Source: Saccharomycopsis malanga (taxonomy: Eukaryota; Ascomycota; Saccharomycetes; Ascoideales; Saccharomycopsidaceae). Taken from it: a stretch of DNA of 64,000 nucleotides. Position 1 is the stretch's first letter. Each line of letters starts with the position of its first letter. Under the pieces are notes generated by a model that ran no database searches, was not told the DNA's origin, and saw only the letters and a program-made list of their open reading frames with translations. Shown one piece after another: positions 52,712 to 63,486 of this stretch. The stretch lies in the NCBI GenBank assembly GCA_004014935.1, contig CP025323.1:2108001-2172000 (forward strand). The letters run 5' to 3'. The position numbers were made by a program, and so were the translations under genes.

Positions 52712-53824
52712 TTATCGGTGATAATCTTTTAAAAATGTTTTTTTTTCAAAACAGTCTAATTTAATCATTTTTAAAAGTGACTGAAACCCATAATGTCCTG
52801 AAGTATTCTTTTCTACAAAGCAGCACCAAAAAGCATGGTCTTCTATCAAATCTAACTCATTTTGATCTAAAAGCACATCCATATTGCAACAATTGCAGCG
52901 TAGAATTTGCAGAGTGCCAATTAAAGCTTCCAGCCATCCTAGTAGTGCGATCTTAAAAGCTTTCAACAACTTGTGCAGACTGCACTGTTCAACTGGTTTG
53001 GTCTTTGAAAACCAGCTTTTCGCTATATTTTCAAAGTCAACAGGAAGATTGAAATCAGGCATTTCTGTTGCTTTTAAGATTCCATCAAGTCGTATTTGAA
53101 ACTGTTTTAACTCGAACGTTGGGTTGACAGCGGAAATTTCATATACAGACGGCTGGGCAGGACGTAGCAGCCATGGGCAATTCTTTAAATGTTGACTATG
53201 AAGTTTTCCCAAATACTCTTGGGCAAGCAGTTCTAATAGTTCGTCCTCGGGGTCGTCTTCAATATCGGGAAATTTAACATGAAATGTAGAATTGCATGTC
53301 ACACAGCAAAGACGGTTTCTTTTTAGACAAATCCAGCCATTCAACGAACATTTTACAGGGTTGAATTGGCTTAGACTCGTATTTTTCTCGTGTGATACGA
53401 CATAAAAATTGATATTCCAGTTCAAAGAACTCTGATAAGTGGAAATGATATTTAAAATGCCATTCTTATCATATGGACAATACGTTTTGTCATCCGCTCT
53501 ACTACTACTACGATCTGACAGATCAAACCCTACATTGTCAGCACTAGATACAGATTTTCTTTTCCGAGATATGCTATGGAAATATTGTATAATCTTTGAA
53601 TCAGCAAATGACGAGTCGCCATAGCTTCTTTTCCTAGACGTAACTCGTGTATAATGTGGTTGCTTGCGGCTATGTGCTTCTTTCAAGTTATTTCGAAGTA
53701 TTTCATGAAGACTTTTCAACTTGTCCATAGACTCTGATAGACGTTGGTTCTGATTTTCATCATTGGGTGGAGAGCTACTTATTTCATCATTGTGCGACTC
53801 TGTTGGCAGCGTCACAGTGCTCAT
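52712..53824 (-). CDS. PML39: C3HC/BIR-like zinc-finger protein, Pml39/ZC3HC1 family
   Basis: Family members (yeast Pml39, S. pombe Rsm1, vertebrate ZC3HC1) sit at the nuclear basket of the nuclear pore and act in retention of improper mRNPs. The 370-residue product shows the first BIR-like zinc domain: YCPYDKNGIL, then CSLNGWICLKRNRLCCVTC and HLKNCPWLLR, with the G-W followed by CxxC and HxxxC ligands. The second appears C-terminally as LRCNCCNMDVLL and EDHAFWCCFV. The N-terminus is basic and Ser-rich. The first ATG in frame, at 53824 (MSTVTLPTES), was used. A 5' exon cannot be excluded because an acceptor-like TTTCAG lies just upstream. The gene symbol is inferred from the family. Confidence 0.75.
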   Translation of the reverse strand: MSTVTLPTESHNDEISSSPPNDENQNQRLSESMDKLKSLHEILRNNLKEAHSRKQPHYTRVTSRKRSYGDSSFADSKIIQYFHSISRKRKSVSSADNVGFDLSDRSSSRADDKTYCPYDKNGILNIISTYQSSLNWNINFYVVSHEKNTSLSQFNPVKCSLNGWICLKRNRLCCVTCNSTFHVKFPDIEDDPEDELLELLAQEYLGKLHSQHLKNCPWLLRPAQPSVYEISAVNPTFELKQFQIRLDGILKATEMPDFNLPVDFENIAKSWFSKTKPVEQCSLHKLLKAFKIALLGWLEALIGTLQILRCNCCNMDVLLDQNELDLIEDHAFWCCFVEKNTSGHYGFQSLLKMIKLDCFEKKTFLKDYHR

Positions 53825-54870
53825 TGCTAGCCAGTCTTTTAAGCACACACTGAAATTTAAGTCAATTTAGTTGAATCATCATATCATGCTTTGAAACTCC
53901 TTAACTATGCCCCATCGGTTGTTTCCATATATACTTATGACAAATCCGGGTAAAAAAAGTTTTATCAGTAAAATGTTTATACAATGTACTTCTAGGGTGT
54001 CATTTTTAGTTTACTGGAAATAGTCTGATATTAACAGGTAGACTACTTAACTAACTGTAAATAATTGATGTATGAAAAGCAGTATACTTTGATTGATGTA
54101 GATATTAATAGATATATACACATATAATTGGTACCGTAAAATACCATATTGAAAGTAGCATAATACTTTATTATTTGATCTTATTTTTTTAAATGAAATA
54201 CTTTTTAGCCATGATAAAATGTTTACTATCCACAATTAACAAAAACATGAGCAAACCACCAAATTTGTTATGAAAAAATTGAGCAAATGTGGCATAATGG
54301 CGTTATATATTGTCTACCAAGTTAGGGTTCGGGGCAGCTGTTCGCAAGATATAGTGTTTAATCTCTATTATAGTGATCGTAAATGTTTAGATAATTAAAT
54401 TCTCAATATGCCATGTAAAGGGTGGGTAGACGGTTCAAGTTGGACAAAAAAATAATCGTAGTTTACATTTATGAGTCTTTAAAATAATCTCTATTAATCC
54501 TACAGTTTTCTGAAGTAACCAATGTCTGCGTGATTGGTCTACACTTGTCCTACAATGAAGGTACACTGAGGTCATATTTAACCATTTATTACTACAAATC
54601 ACTAAAATAACAATACTGTTTATAAAGGTATCTATATAAAACAAAGGAAAGGCCAGCATTGGGAGAATTCCAACTGAGGTTCAAACTGTATATACGTAAA
54701 AACAACCGGAAATCAAAAAAAAAATAAAAAACAGCAAAACACCAAACAGAACAAAAAACAAGTGTGAATAATGATGGGGGAGAAAAAATTCATGAACGTC
54801 ATTGGAAAATGGAAAGGATCTAAGAGAACAAACGAAAAGTATAAAGAAAAAATGAAAAGTATACAGTGGG
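53825..54870. other. PML39 upstream region / TBC-GAP 3' flank
   Basis: About 1 kb, AT-rich. No gene, RNA or repeat recognised. Confidence 0.5.
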
Positions 54871-57354
54871 TCACATTCTGAGTCTTTCATCAACCTCCTT
54901 GAGAACCTTGTATTCTCTTTTTTTCAACTTTTCACTGAGTTTCTCCTTTTCTGCTTCGCTAAGCTCATCTTCAAGAAGATCATCTTTCATTAAATACAAT
55001 TTAAACAAGTTTTTCACAAGTTTTTTATCGTCATTCATGATTTTCTCGTAGATTTCAAGCTTGTACTTCAAGCTTTCGATTTCCGATGCCATTTCCAATT
55101 CCTTCAACTCTGATCTGGTTTTTTTATTGACACTGGATATACTACTAATGCTAGGGCTGTAGCTATGACCACGGTGTCCGTTGAATCCCTTGAGAGGTGG
55201 ACTGGTTAAAGAAGGGAAACTTGGGTCTATTTGAGATTGAGGGGACAAGGAAGATGACAAAGAATGTGAGCTGAAAGTAGAAGCATCAGTGGTACTTGAA
55301 AAAATGGAAAAGTTGGAGATGGAATGGTTTTTTGCATGAGAGCTGGTTGAAACTCTGTGGTTATTCAACGGCAACTCTTTGGAGCAAGCAAAATCATTTA
55401 GCTCGGATATAGAACGAGAATGGGCATTAATTCCAAACACTGGGCCAAGAGTACTATTTGTCTTTGAATTCGGAGGAGGAATGTTGGCAAAATAGTGGAT
55501 TTGCTCATCCAATTGAGACGCAGATGAAAACGACGAAGATGCAGAAGGGCCATTCAAGTTTTTCTGCTGCTTGTTAGGGATTCTTTTCAAATTAAGCCCA
55601 TTGGATTCCAATGCCATATCGGGAGAACTAACAATGATATCTTTAACTACATTCTGCTTGCCCAAGTCATCATCATTAGGAGGAACAGGGCTTGTAGTAG
55701 ACGATGTAGAAGAGTCGCAGTCGCGTGGTTGGACGTCGAAGATTTGGGACTCGTGAGAGCATGTAGAACTACTATCGTCGGTGGTATTGGAAGTATCATT
55801 GTTAGTGGTTTTGTCGGAATCATTGTTAAACATTTTGTCGGTATTGATAGACATTTTGTCATTTGTTGGGGTTGGGCAAGGAGATCCTGAGAACCCGTAT
55901 TTGAAAAACTTGAAGAAGCCAGATTCTGCGTCTGAAGGAGTGGCATTTACGGATTTAGAGATTGGTGGTTCCATTGGTGTTTCCAAACTAACACTATTAC
56001 TTTTCTCATGAGAAACAGCAACAGTAAGACTATTGGAGATCATGGCAGCAGAAGATTTGGTATGTCTATGAGCAAAGTTCTTCTTTGGGCTTGGAAGTTT
56101 CTTGGCTTCTTGTTTCTCACGTTTGACGAACTTTTCTTCCAAGACGTTGAGAACTTCCTGAGATATCAAGTTGGAATCCAAGTTTAGCAAGTCATTAATG
56201 ATAAGGTTCAAGTTGTTGGAATAACAATCCCAAATATTCTTTGATAATAAATGCTGATGTATTTCTTCTGGATCATTGATATCCATCAAGTAGTCCTTGT
56301 TTTTGTTCAAAATTATCAAGGAGATCTTGTAGATGGAAGACTGGAATCCTTCGATAATCATTATATCAAACAACTTGATCAATATTTGCATAGGACAGCC
56401 CACGGCAAAAAAGGATAAAAACCATTTGGAAGTGAACAACTTCAAGTCAATCTTCAAGGTCTCAAAGTGGCCATACAACTCAGGACTGTGTTTTTTGAAA
56501 ATGGCATCGAATTGGAAAAACCAAAGTTTCAAACCTGACATTTTTTCATCAAATATCTTTTTGAAGTTCAAATTCTTCTTTTTCTCAAAAATATTGATCG
56601 CCGCTAAAAATGTCATTGGATTAGATTTGAAATGAAATAGAATCAACCCTATCAAAAACGGCAATCCTTGACAATAACCAATTTCCGAATCATACAAAGA
56701 ATACGCATTCAAAATGTTTTTCAACCCCAATTGGCCCAAGTTGGCATCTTGGAAATACTGCAAGCCGGGGAAAATCCGGTTCAAATCGTTTACAATTACT
56801 CTTAAATACGGGGAGTTCTCATCGTTCAAGTTCTGGAACAATTGCTCACACCAGTCATTGTTGATACGGCCAAAGTTGTCAGAACTATTCAACAACATGC
56901 CCCACACACGTGGTCGGAGCTGGGCAGGAACTCCCTCAATGGAATAGAACAAAAACCGTGTATAATTAGGCAACATATCGATGGTTTTGAACGGGTTGTT
57001 CAAAAAATGATACCAATAATCAAGGTTAGTTCTGGAGATTTCTTGTGACTTTTTGTAATATTTGAAACAACATTCTTTGGCCAGTTCTGTTAGTTTGCCC
57101 TCTCTGGCAGTAGTGTCATTGGAAAAAAGAAAATTATCACATTTAGGGCATACTAATGCCACGTCCACATCTCCTTTCTCTTGCAAAAGCTTGGTGATCT
57201 CCTCCTTACTGATCTTCTCGGAAGGAACATTCATTTGCTCTTGAACAGTATCATGAATATCATCTTTCAAATTCTGCAACATGAGCTGAATACTGTTAGA
57301 GGAGTACTCTTGGTCCGCAAGGGACGACTCTATTTCCAATAGAATATCAGACAT
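54871..57354 (-). CDS. TBC-domain Rab GTPase-activating protein
   Basis: Stimulates GTP hydrolysis by a Rab/Ypt GTPase in membrane traffic. The TBC domain occupies about residues 135-370: GVPAQLRPRVWGMLL, the arginine finger in IVNDLNR (IxxDxxR) and the glutamine finger in GYCQGLPFLIG (YxQ), so both catalytic residues are present. A CPKC pair in the N-terminal part (VALVCPKCDNFLF) is odd for a TBC protein and may be a half zinc site. The middle 350 residues are Ser/Asn/Pro-rich and probably disordered. The last 90 residues form a charged coiled coil (EIESLKYKLEIYEKIMND). Architecture (TBC plus C-terminal coil) resembles the Gyp5/Evi5 group, but orthology is not established. Total 827 residues. 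Confidence 0.85.
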   Translation of the reverse strand: MSDILLEIESSLADQEYSSNSIQLMLQNLKDDIHDTVQEQMNVPSEKISKEEITKLLQEKGDVDVALVCPKCDNFLFSNDTTAREGKLTELAKECCFKYYKKSQEISRTNLDYWYHFLNNPFKTIDMLPNYTRFLFYSIEGVPAQLRPRVWGMLLNSSDNFGRINNDWCEQLFQNLNDENSPYLRVIVNDLNRIFPGLQYFQDANLGQLGLKNILNAYSLYDSEIGYCQGLPFLIGLILFHFKSNPMTFLAAINIFEKKKNLNFKKIFDEKMSGLKLWFFQFDAIFKKHSPELYGHFETLKIDLKLFTSKWFLSFFAVGCPMQILIKLFDIMIIEGFQSSIYKISLIILNKNKDYLMDINDPEEIHQHLLSKNIWDCYSNNLNLIINDLLNLDSNLISQEVLNVLEEKFVKREKQEAKKLPSPKKNFAHRHTKSSAAMISNSLTVAVSHEKSNSVSLETPMEPPISKSVNATPSDAESGFFKFFKYGFSGSPCPTPTNDKMSINTDKMFNNDSDKTTNNDTSNTTDDSSSTCSHESQIFDVQPRDCDSSTSSTTSPVPPNDDDLGKQNVVKDIIVSSPDMALESNGLNLKRIPNKQQKNLNGPSASSSFSSASQLDEQIHYFANIPPPNSKTNSTLGPVFGINAHSRSISELNDFACSKELPLNNHRVSTSSHAKNHSISNFSIFSSTTDASTFSSHSLSSSLSPQSQIDPSFPSLTSPPLKGFNGHRGHSYSPSISSISSVNKKTRSELKELEMASEIESLKYKLEIYEKIMNDDKKLVKNLFKLYLMKDDLLEDELSEAEKEKLSEKLKKREYKVLKEVDERLRM

Positions 57355-58477
57355 TTGTTGGACACTGGACGATTTGTAATCAGATGAATTTTAAAAAATA
57401 CAAAATCGTCTTTCTCCTTACACTGCCAAACGTCTCTTTGGCTATAAAACCAAATATATATCTTGTTAAATGGCAGCAGTCTAATGCTATTATAGGATTT
57501 TTTGACAGCTACTAGCTTATCAACAAGTTACCAACACCAAGTAGTAATCTTTATCAAGATCTTCTCAAAAAGATTGACTTCTGGATAATACCAATCTGAA
57601 AAAAAAACTAGCCACGGGATAAAGGAATGAATAAGTGGGTATATGAGCTTCTTGCCTAGCTGTTTGGCTAGCTTAATGAATGGACAGTTTCTTGGTTTCT
57701 CAAGAACAAAAATGAGACTTTGGCCAACTCCTTTTCCAATACTAATTAATATATCTTTTGCTTGGTGTCAGAAACAAAAATCTTTCCCTCTGCTAAAAGG
57801 CAGAAAAGGGATGGCCTAATCCTGTTAGAATCCGCGTTGAGACGCGTGGGGCCGCGTGTGGATGCAGCAGCTTCCCTTTATTATGGCGCGCGTCCCACAT
57901 GATCTGTGCATTAGCGGATCACCGCGACGAGTGTTACCACTAAACGTCCCCTTTTTCTGTTCTTGGGTAACAAATTGAGCATTTCAGTGTTGAAGAGACG
58001 TGGAAACTCCTAGAAGTAGTTGTGAGACGTGGAAAACTTCTGGAGCACGTCCATGGGGACATTTAGAGAAAAATTTGGGTAATCTGCTGTAGTTACAAGT
58101 AGTTTTCTGCCCACAATGCGTCCTATTGTTGATTACGTATATGACTCTTATCAATAACAGCTCAATGTAAGTACTCAACTGTATGAAACATCTAATCTTT
58201 GTAAAATTATTGACTCTTGCCTCTCATAACTCTTGCCATTCAGTACATCTAACGCTTAATCACACCTCAATGCGAGGCACATCGCTCATAACCACAATAG
58301 TATGAGGTAGTGTGGCGCTTAGGTCATCGAGGTGGTTATGATGATGATGATGATGATGATGATGAGGCTAGAAGAGGGAGATATATAGGGCATTTGGTTT
58401 GTAATTGTTTTAATTCGAAGCCGGGGTTGACAAATTTTATTAAATTTGTATAATTATTGTTGAAAGAGAGCAGTAAA
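57355..58477. other. Divergent upstream region TBC-GAP/VPS20
   Basis: About 1.1 kb with no gene. It contains a GC-rich island (57830-57890) including ACGCGT at 57842-57847 and GGCGCGCG, and a (GAT)n microsatellite at about 58337-58362, 116 bp upstream of VPS20. Confidence 0.5.
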
Positions 58478-59125
58478 ATGGGCCAACAGTCGTCGACACC
58501 AAAGATCAATAAGAATGATGTAGCGATATTCAAGCTTAAGCTACAGCGAGATACGCTTATCAAGTATAACACCAACCTTGGGCTACTTATAAACAATGAC
58601 ATAACTAGGGCCAAGGAGTGTTTGGGCAAGAAGAAGCGAGAACAGGCACTTGTTTGTATGCGGAGCAAGAAGCGTCATCAAGAGCTTTTGAGCAAAACTC
58701 TAGCTCAGATAGATACTTTAGAGGAGCTTATATCGACAATTCAGTTTAAGCTTGTTGAAAAGGATTTTTTAGCTAGTCTCCAGCAAGGGAATCAAATCTT
58801 GAAGACGTTGAATAAGGAGTGTAGTGCGGAGAAGGTTGATTCTATAATGAACGATGCCCGTGATCAAGTGGAAATCCAGAATGAGGTCAATGATGCGATA
58901 AGCCTGGGAAACATGGCAGGTGTCGCTGACGAGGATATTGAGCAGGATTTGCGTAAGCTAGAGCAAGAAGTTTTGGGAGATACTGTAGAGGAAAAACTAG
59001 ATAAAATGCCAAACGCGGATGATATACCTATATTTCCTAATGTTAAAGCAGACGAGAAGCTTAAGGAGGACAATGAACAGAAAGAAAAGCATGCAAAAGA
59101 GGCCCAGCAGCCCTTGGCAGCTTGA
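58478..59125 (+). CDS. VPS20: ESCRT-III subunit Vps20 (CHMP6)
   Basis: Nucleating ESCRT-III subunit on endosomes; links ESCRT-II to Snf7. The 215-residue product (221 in S. cerevisiae) begins MGQQSSTPKI, with Gly2 in an N-myristoylation context (MGxxxS). This also fixes the start at 58478, because the frame upstream has no ATG. A basic helical core follows (KKKREQALVCMRSKKRHQEL), then ISTIQFKLVEKDFLASLQQGNQILKTLN, which matches the recalled yeast block VSTLEFKMVEKQFINGLKNGNEILKKLN. The C-terminus is acidic (DEDIEQDLRKLEQEVLGD), as in ESCRT-III proteins, with a MIM-like region. Convergent with the PITH gene, 93 bp between stops. Confidence 0.93.
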   Translation: MGQQSSTPKINKNDVAIFKLKLQRDTLIKYNTNLGLLINNDITRAKECLGKKKREQALVCMRSKKRHQELLSKTLAQIDTLEELISTIQFKLVEKDFLASLQQGNQILKTLNKECSAEKVDSIMNDARDQVEIQNEVNDAISLGNMAGVADEDIEQDLRKLEQEVLGDTVEEKLDKMPNADDIPIFPNVKADEKLKEDNEQKEKHAKEAQQPLAA

Positions 59126-59218
59126 TTTCTACAGATTAGGTTGTAAATATCGACATATACGTATTTGTAATTTAATATTATAGTATTCAGTTGTAACGTT
59201 TGTACTTTGTGCATGTTA

Positions 59219-59908
59219 CTATTGCACTGAGCTTTGGTTGTGATGAGCGTTTCCTACGGACGTTTTATGATCAGCTGGATTGGCAGCAGCTTCATAGAGA
59301 GTGATTATAGGATCTTTGGACAACTTTTTGAACTCACCACGTAATTCAGCGTAATACAACTTGGTGGAATCGGCGTCTCCGTAAACACTTTCTACAAATA
59401 GAGTTAATTGGGTGACGTTAGTGAAGACATGTCGTGGCAAATAATGTTCGACAAAGTTGTTTTCATTGCGGTCTTCCAGTTGGCCAGTGTAATCTTCTTC
59501 ATAGCCAACATTCGGATGTTTCAATATAAAGTCTGGTTTCATGTCTTCCACATTATCAAAATCAACATTGTTTTTATTTTTGAAAAGCTTAATTTCCGAA
59601 GGGCATGATTCACCTCCACTGGTCTTCAAAATAATGGAATACAACTTCACACTACTGTCAAGAAACGGGATATTCAATATCAATTGCTCATCAGCATCCG
59701 AAGATACATAATCTTTCACCAGATACTTTTGGTCGTCAACCTTGTCGAATATTTTCTGAATTTCATCATTTTGCTGTTCAATATTCAACCCTGTAAGTTT
59801 CTGAAAATCAATCTGGTTTCGTAAAGATTGCGAAGCATTTGTAGCAATTGGCAATACATGATCAGACTCATCATGGCCATGATGACCGTGTTCGTGCTGA
59901 CAATACAT
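59219..59908 (-). CDS. PITH-domain protein
   Basis: The 229-residue protein belongs to the PITH (proteasome-interacting thioredoxin-like C-terminal) family without a thioredoxin domain, like human PITHD1. Landmarks are a His-rich N-terminus (HEHGHHGHDESDH), QIDFQKLTGLN, SSDADEQLILNIPFLDSSVK, HPNVGYEEDYTGQ and LRGEF. The ATG at 59908 gives MYCQHEHGHHG, typical for the family. A TACTAAC (59932-59938) and a CAG just inside the ORF could alternatively mark a spliced 5' end, but I found no first exon in the right phase. Function unknown; family members associate with the proteasome. Confidence 0.85.
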   Translation of the reverse strand: MYCQHEHGHHGHDESDHVLPIATNASQSLRNQIDFQKLTGLNIEQQNDEIQKIFDKVDDQKYLVKDYVSSDADEQLILNIPFLDSSVKLYSIILKTSGGESCPSEIKLFKNKNNVDFDNVEDMKPDFILKHPNVGYEEDYTGQLEDRNENNFVEHYLPRHVFTNVTQLTLFVESVYGDADSTKLYYAELRGEFKKLSKDPIITLYEAAANPADHKTSVGNAHHNQSSVQ

Positions 59909-60854
59909 GGTATTGTAATTTAATGTTGAGTGTTAGTATAGAGAAAATTATTTTCAAACCTCGCGATGAGCAAGCGGAGTCGCATTTTCAACGTCATCTA
60001 TAAAGGGCGAAACATTGTAAACCGTAGATGAATGTCAAATTATATAATTTATTATTTAATAAAAAAAATATGAATAAATAAATCAAAACCCAATATCCAT
60101 TTCAATATATTATGTCACTTGGAAAAAACACGCCCGCTTATACCATATATAGATTTACATGTTTCAAATACTATAAATATTTTTTTTACAAGTCAACAAC
60201 TTGGCAAAATAATTGCGATTTATTAAAAGACTAACATTCCAAAAATTGATAAATCATGCAAAATTACTACCTGGTCCTAAGTTTAAATACCATTCAAGAT
60301 ATACCGTAGACTCACCTCATTGAACACTCTGCAACTTTTATGTCCTTGCTATAAAATACTTTGACCGCACTATATTCTTTGTCATAAAAAATCTGAAAAT
60401 AATTCAAAGATTAAATGAGCCATTTTATCCTAGTTAAATTGTTAATCATTGTTACTATCAGCTTTTTTGTAAGTTTCAGTATTTGAATATATGCTTAGAC
60501 GCTTGATCGATATTCCTCGCTTCAAAAACTAGCTTTTTCCACAACTCGACTGGATACTTGAAGAAACAATAGTTCAGGTTTCGATCACCTCAGATCAGTA
60601 GTACAGCAAATACCAAATATTGGCGGCCAGCTTAAGACTGGTATTTTGAAAAGTGAAGTCAGACCTTTGCGCCAAAATGTTTACCTTGATTGAGTATAAA
60701 ATTCAGCATTGTAGAAAGTTCTTTGATTGGTCCAATCTTTAAAAGTCTCAATTATTACTTGTCTTCCACTTTTCTTGCTAGTAAATCTCATTACTTGTTC
60801 AATCATCTTAACTATTTGGATTTTGAGCATTATAATATACAAAATCAATGACTA
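59909..60854. other. Intergenic region PITH gene / TRM12 3' end
   Basis: About 950 bp, AT-rich. No gene, RNA or repeat recognised. Confidence 0.5.
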
Positions 60855-62246
60855 TCAAGCAGCAGATATGGAGTAATCAATGCAAACATGCCAAACATCA
60901 GGAGCATAAGTTTTGATTTTTTCCAAATGTAAAAACCGCACAATGAATCGCTGCTCCTCATTATTAAGTATATTAAAGAATTCCTCTCGGGTAGTTTCGA
61001 TAAACAAATCAAAATCATGCACTGTTACATTTTCATGGACATGGAATACTGTGGGAAGAGAAGTATTTTTAAACCAACTTATCAACTGACTACTGATTTT
61101 CCAAGATGGTCTAGAAGTTGGTAAAAGACCCAAATTTATATGAGTCAATTCAAGTTTGATATTCTGTAATTCTGAAAACCGCTTGGGAGCAAACTCATTT
61201 GATTCGTTGAAAATAAATATCTTAGCTTTAGAATCATAATCCCATGGTTGATCTGCTTTTATTACCTGGTAAGGGAACTTATTTGCTTGGCATCCTTTTA
61301 TCAAACCTTCTACGCTCCATGGATTGATTTCCCAACAAAATATACGGTTACAATTACGAACCAAGTAACAAAAGGTGAAATATCCAATCCCAGCATATAA
61401 ATCTACAATGTCGTTTCCCTCAATATGACGAAAAGTTTGGATAATTCGTATTTTCTCTTTGATATTACCACGACTAAACATCACATACCGAGGAGCCCAG
61501 ACCTGGGTAATCCCGTTTTGCTTTGAAGAGCACCAGAATGCTTTGGCAAAGTCTTGTGCAGTGGGTGATTCAATGGTTTGAGCCGTAGGCTCGGGGCCAA
61601 AGTCCCCATATACTGGTAATACGTTTAATGGTATTCTTTTGATGTTTTCGGGCTGGCTGGCTTTGGAGGTGCTCAATGGTATTGGTTTATTAATAGCAAT
61701 ACGATTTATAGTTTCGTCTTGTTTAGAAAAACATGTTTTCAATAAACTACTGTAAAACTCTGTTATGGAGATATCGTATTTGCCAAAGAATTCGCCCTTC
61801 CATAGATCATTATCAAAGGTGTTTGAGTTTAAAAGCACCATTGGAGGATAAACTGTCCATTTTTTGGGCAAAAGTGACTTAAGTTTAAAAATGACTGTTG
61901 ACCTCTCTTCATCAGGTATTTTACGACATTTACCTACAAACTGTGTGAAAAAATGCTCAATACCACAGTTTCCCTCGTTAATTTCCTCAACTTCCACAAC
62001 CCTTGTCTCAATAGCAACCAACCCCTGTGATTCTAGTTCAAGTATCTTTGTTGCTTTTAATTGGGGCTGTTCAATCACTTTATCTGTATCACCATTTATT
62101 GTAGTGAAAACCGTTCCGTCATTTTGAATCTTTCGCTGCTTATCAAGCACTTTCTGACTTTCTAATTCCGTCTTGACATACTTTATAAACTTCTTATCAA
62201 GCACCTTAATAACCAAAACATTTTGTTTTCTTGTAGGTACCATCAT
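60855..62246 (-). CDS. TRM12: tRNA wybutosine-synthesis protein 2 (aminocarboxypropyl transferase)
   Basis: Transfers the 3-amino-3-carboxypropyl group of S-adenosylmethionine to the wybutosine precursor at position 37 of tRNA-Phe. Hallmarks: VWAPRYVMFSRGNIKEK, SAM motif DIVDLYAGIGYFTFCYL, CWEINPWSVEGLIKG, and a C-terminal HVHENVTVHDFD. The N-terminal half holds the substrate-binding region (LLPKKWTVYPPMVLLNSNTF). The 463 residues match S. cerevisiae Trm12 (462). The ATG at 62246 is the first in the frame; a second follows immediately at 62243. Confidence 0.93.
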   Translation of the reverse strand: MMVPTRKQNVLVIKVLDKKFIKYVKTELESQKVLDKQRKIQNDGTVFTTINGDTDKVIEQPQLKATKILELESQGLVAIETRVVEVEEINEGNCGIEHFFTQFVGKCRKIPDEERSTVIFKLKSLLPKKWTVYPPMVLLNSNTFDNDLWKGEFFGKYDISITEFYSSLLKTCFSKQDETINRIAINKPIPLSTSKASQPENIKRIPLNVLPVYGDFGPEPTAQTIESPTAQDFAKAFWCSSKQNGITQVWAPRYVMFSRGNIKEKIRIIQTFRHIEGNDIVDLYAGIGYFTFCYLVRNCNRIFCWEINPWSVEGLIKGCQANKFPYQVIKADQPWDYDSKAKIFIFNESNEFAPKRFSELQNIKLELTHINLGLLPTSRPSWKISSQLISWFKNTSLPTVFHVHENVTVHDFDLFIETTREEFFNILNNEEQRFIVRFLHLEKIKTYAPDVWHVCIDYSISAA

Positions 62247-63486
62247 TGTGATGGTTATCTCACTTTCAACATACCTCAAGATTTTTGGTCGCTGAAATTT
62301 TCACTTTTTTTCGCCTATTCAATGGCCGTGAAGACCAAGATTTCATAAAATGGTTGCTATATTATTAGCCGCTGTGATGGTTTGTCTTTGGTATTTAGTT
62401 TACTCTTACTGATGGTTTCATTTAAGTAATTTTAAGAATAGAGTGTAGAAGCATTTAAGAATAATTATATTGATTTAGTTCTTATTGGTTAGCTCAGAGT
62501 TTTTATTTTGTTACATTACTTTTGAAACTGTTTAAGGAAAATGATAATATTCTTAGCAGTTTCTTGATTGAACAATTGATTTAAAGAAAATTCTCACGTT
62601 ATAAGTGCCCAATAAACTATGATTTAATATCGTACTGTAAATTATTATCATTTGGAATTCTGATTTTTTATTCAAAAATACCACAACTTGGAAATTGTGA
62701 AAATCGTATTGGTAATCTACAATTTTCATTTGAAGTTTAGCTAAAGTAGCAAAGTATTAAACTTCAAAGCATTGCTAATCAACAATTTCCTAGCTGTATT
62801 CTAAAAAACAGACTGGATGTTGAATTTGTCTTATAAATGCTATATAGCGCAAAATTCAAATTTCAATGTTCAGACCACATTCTACAGAATTTGAACCATA
62901 GTGAAAATCCAGAATTTGCCAAGACGTCTTCTTGATCAAATCTTACCCAAAGCTTCAAAAACAAGTGCAGTTTGTATATACATTTTAACAATTCAGTAGC
63001 TGAAAGTTATACTAATCAGGCCCTTTTAAACCATTTGTAAATTTGTTTTGAGCTTTTTTCAAAAATCAGTTTGAAAACTTGAGTGAAACCATTATTGAAA
63101 TCAGTCAAAGCGCCATTATCAGCACTACATATCGACTGGTAAGTTATGGCACTCAGCCCTATTTGATTTGAAAAGTCGAGCAACTAGGTTTTCTTTTGGA
63201 TACCTGAAGTGTTGGATTTCCTTATTGAAAAGTATGATAGATTTGGTGATTGAAGGTTTGCCACCTCATTGATCAAGTTTTGCTGAAAGATTTGATTATT
63301 TAGCAAGTTATTTGTCAAATTGTTTGGCGCAAAGTTTTATTGAAAGGTTTAATTATTAATTTAAATGATTAATAATCAAATCAATCAAATATCTTCGGTA
63401 ATTGGTGTTTGTTGTATGTTTTTGATGTTGGCTTGAATGGAATAAAATAAAGCATGGACGAGCCAATTGAAGTATTACTAAACATG
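62247..63486. other. TRM12 upstream region
   Basis: About 1.2 kb of AT-rich DNA with no gene. It holds a nested inverted repeat (62690-62790): outer arms GGAAATTGT/ACAATTTCC and inner arms TTTGAAGTTTA/TAAACTTCAAA. Confidence 0.5.

Noticed and set aside
59932-60320. Spliced 5' end for the PITH gene using GTGAGT near 60309-60314 and TACTAAC at 59932-59938
   Set aside because: Joining the candidate ATGAG exon to the CAG acceptor puts the conserved His-rich region out of frame.
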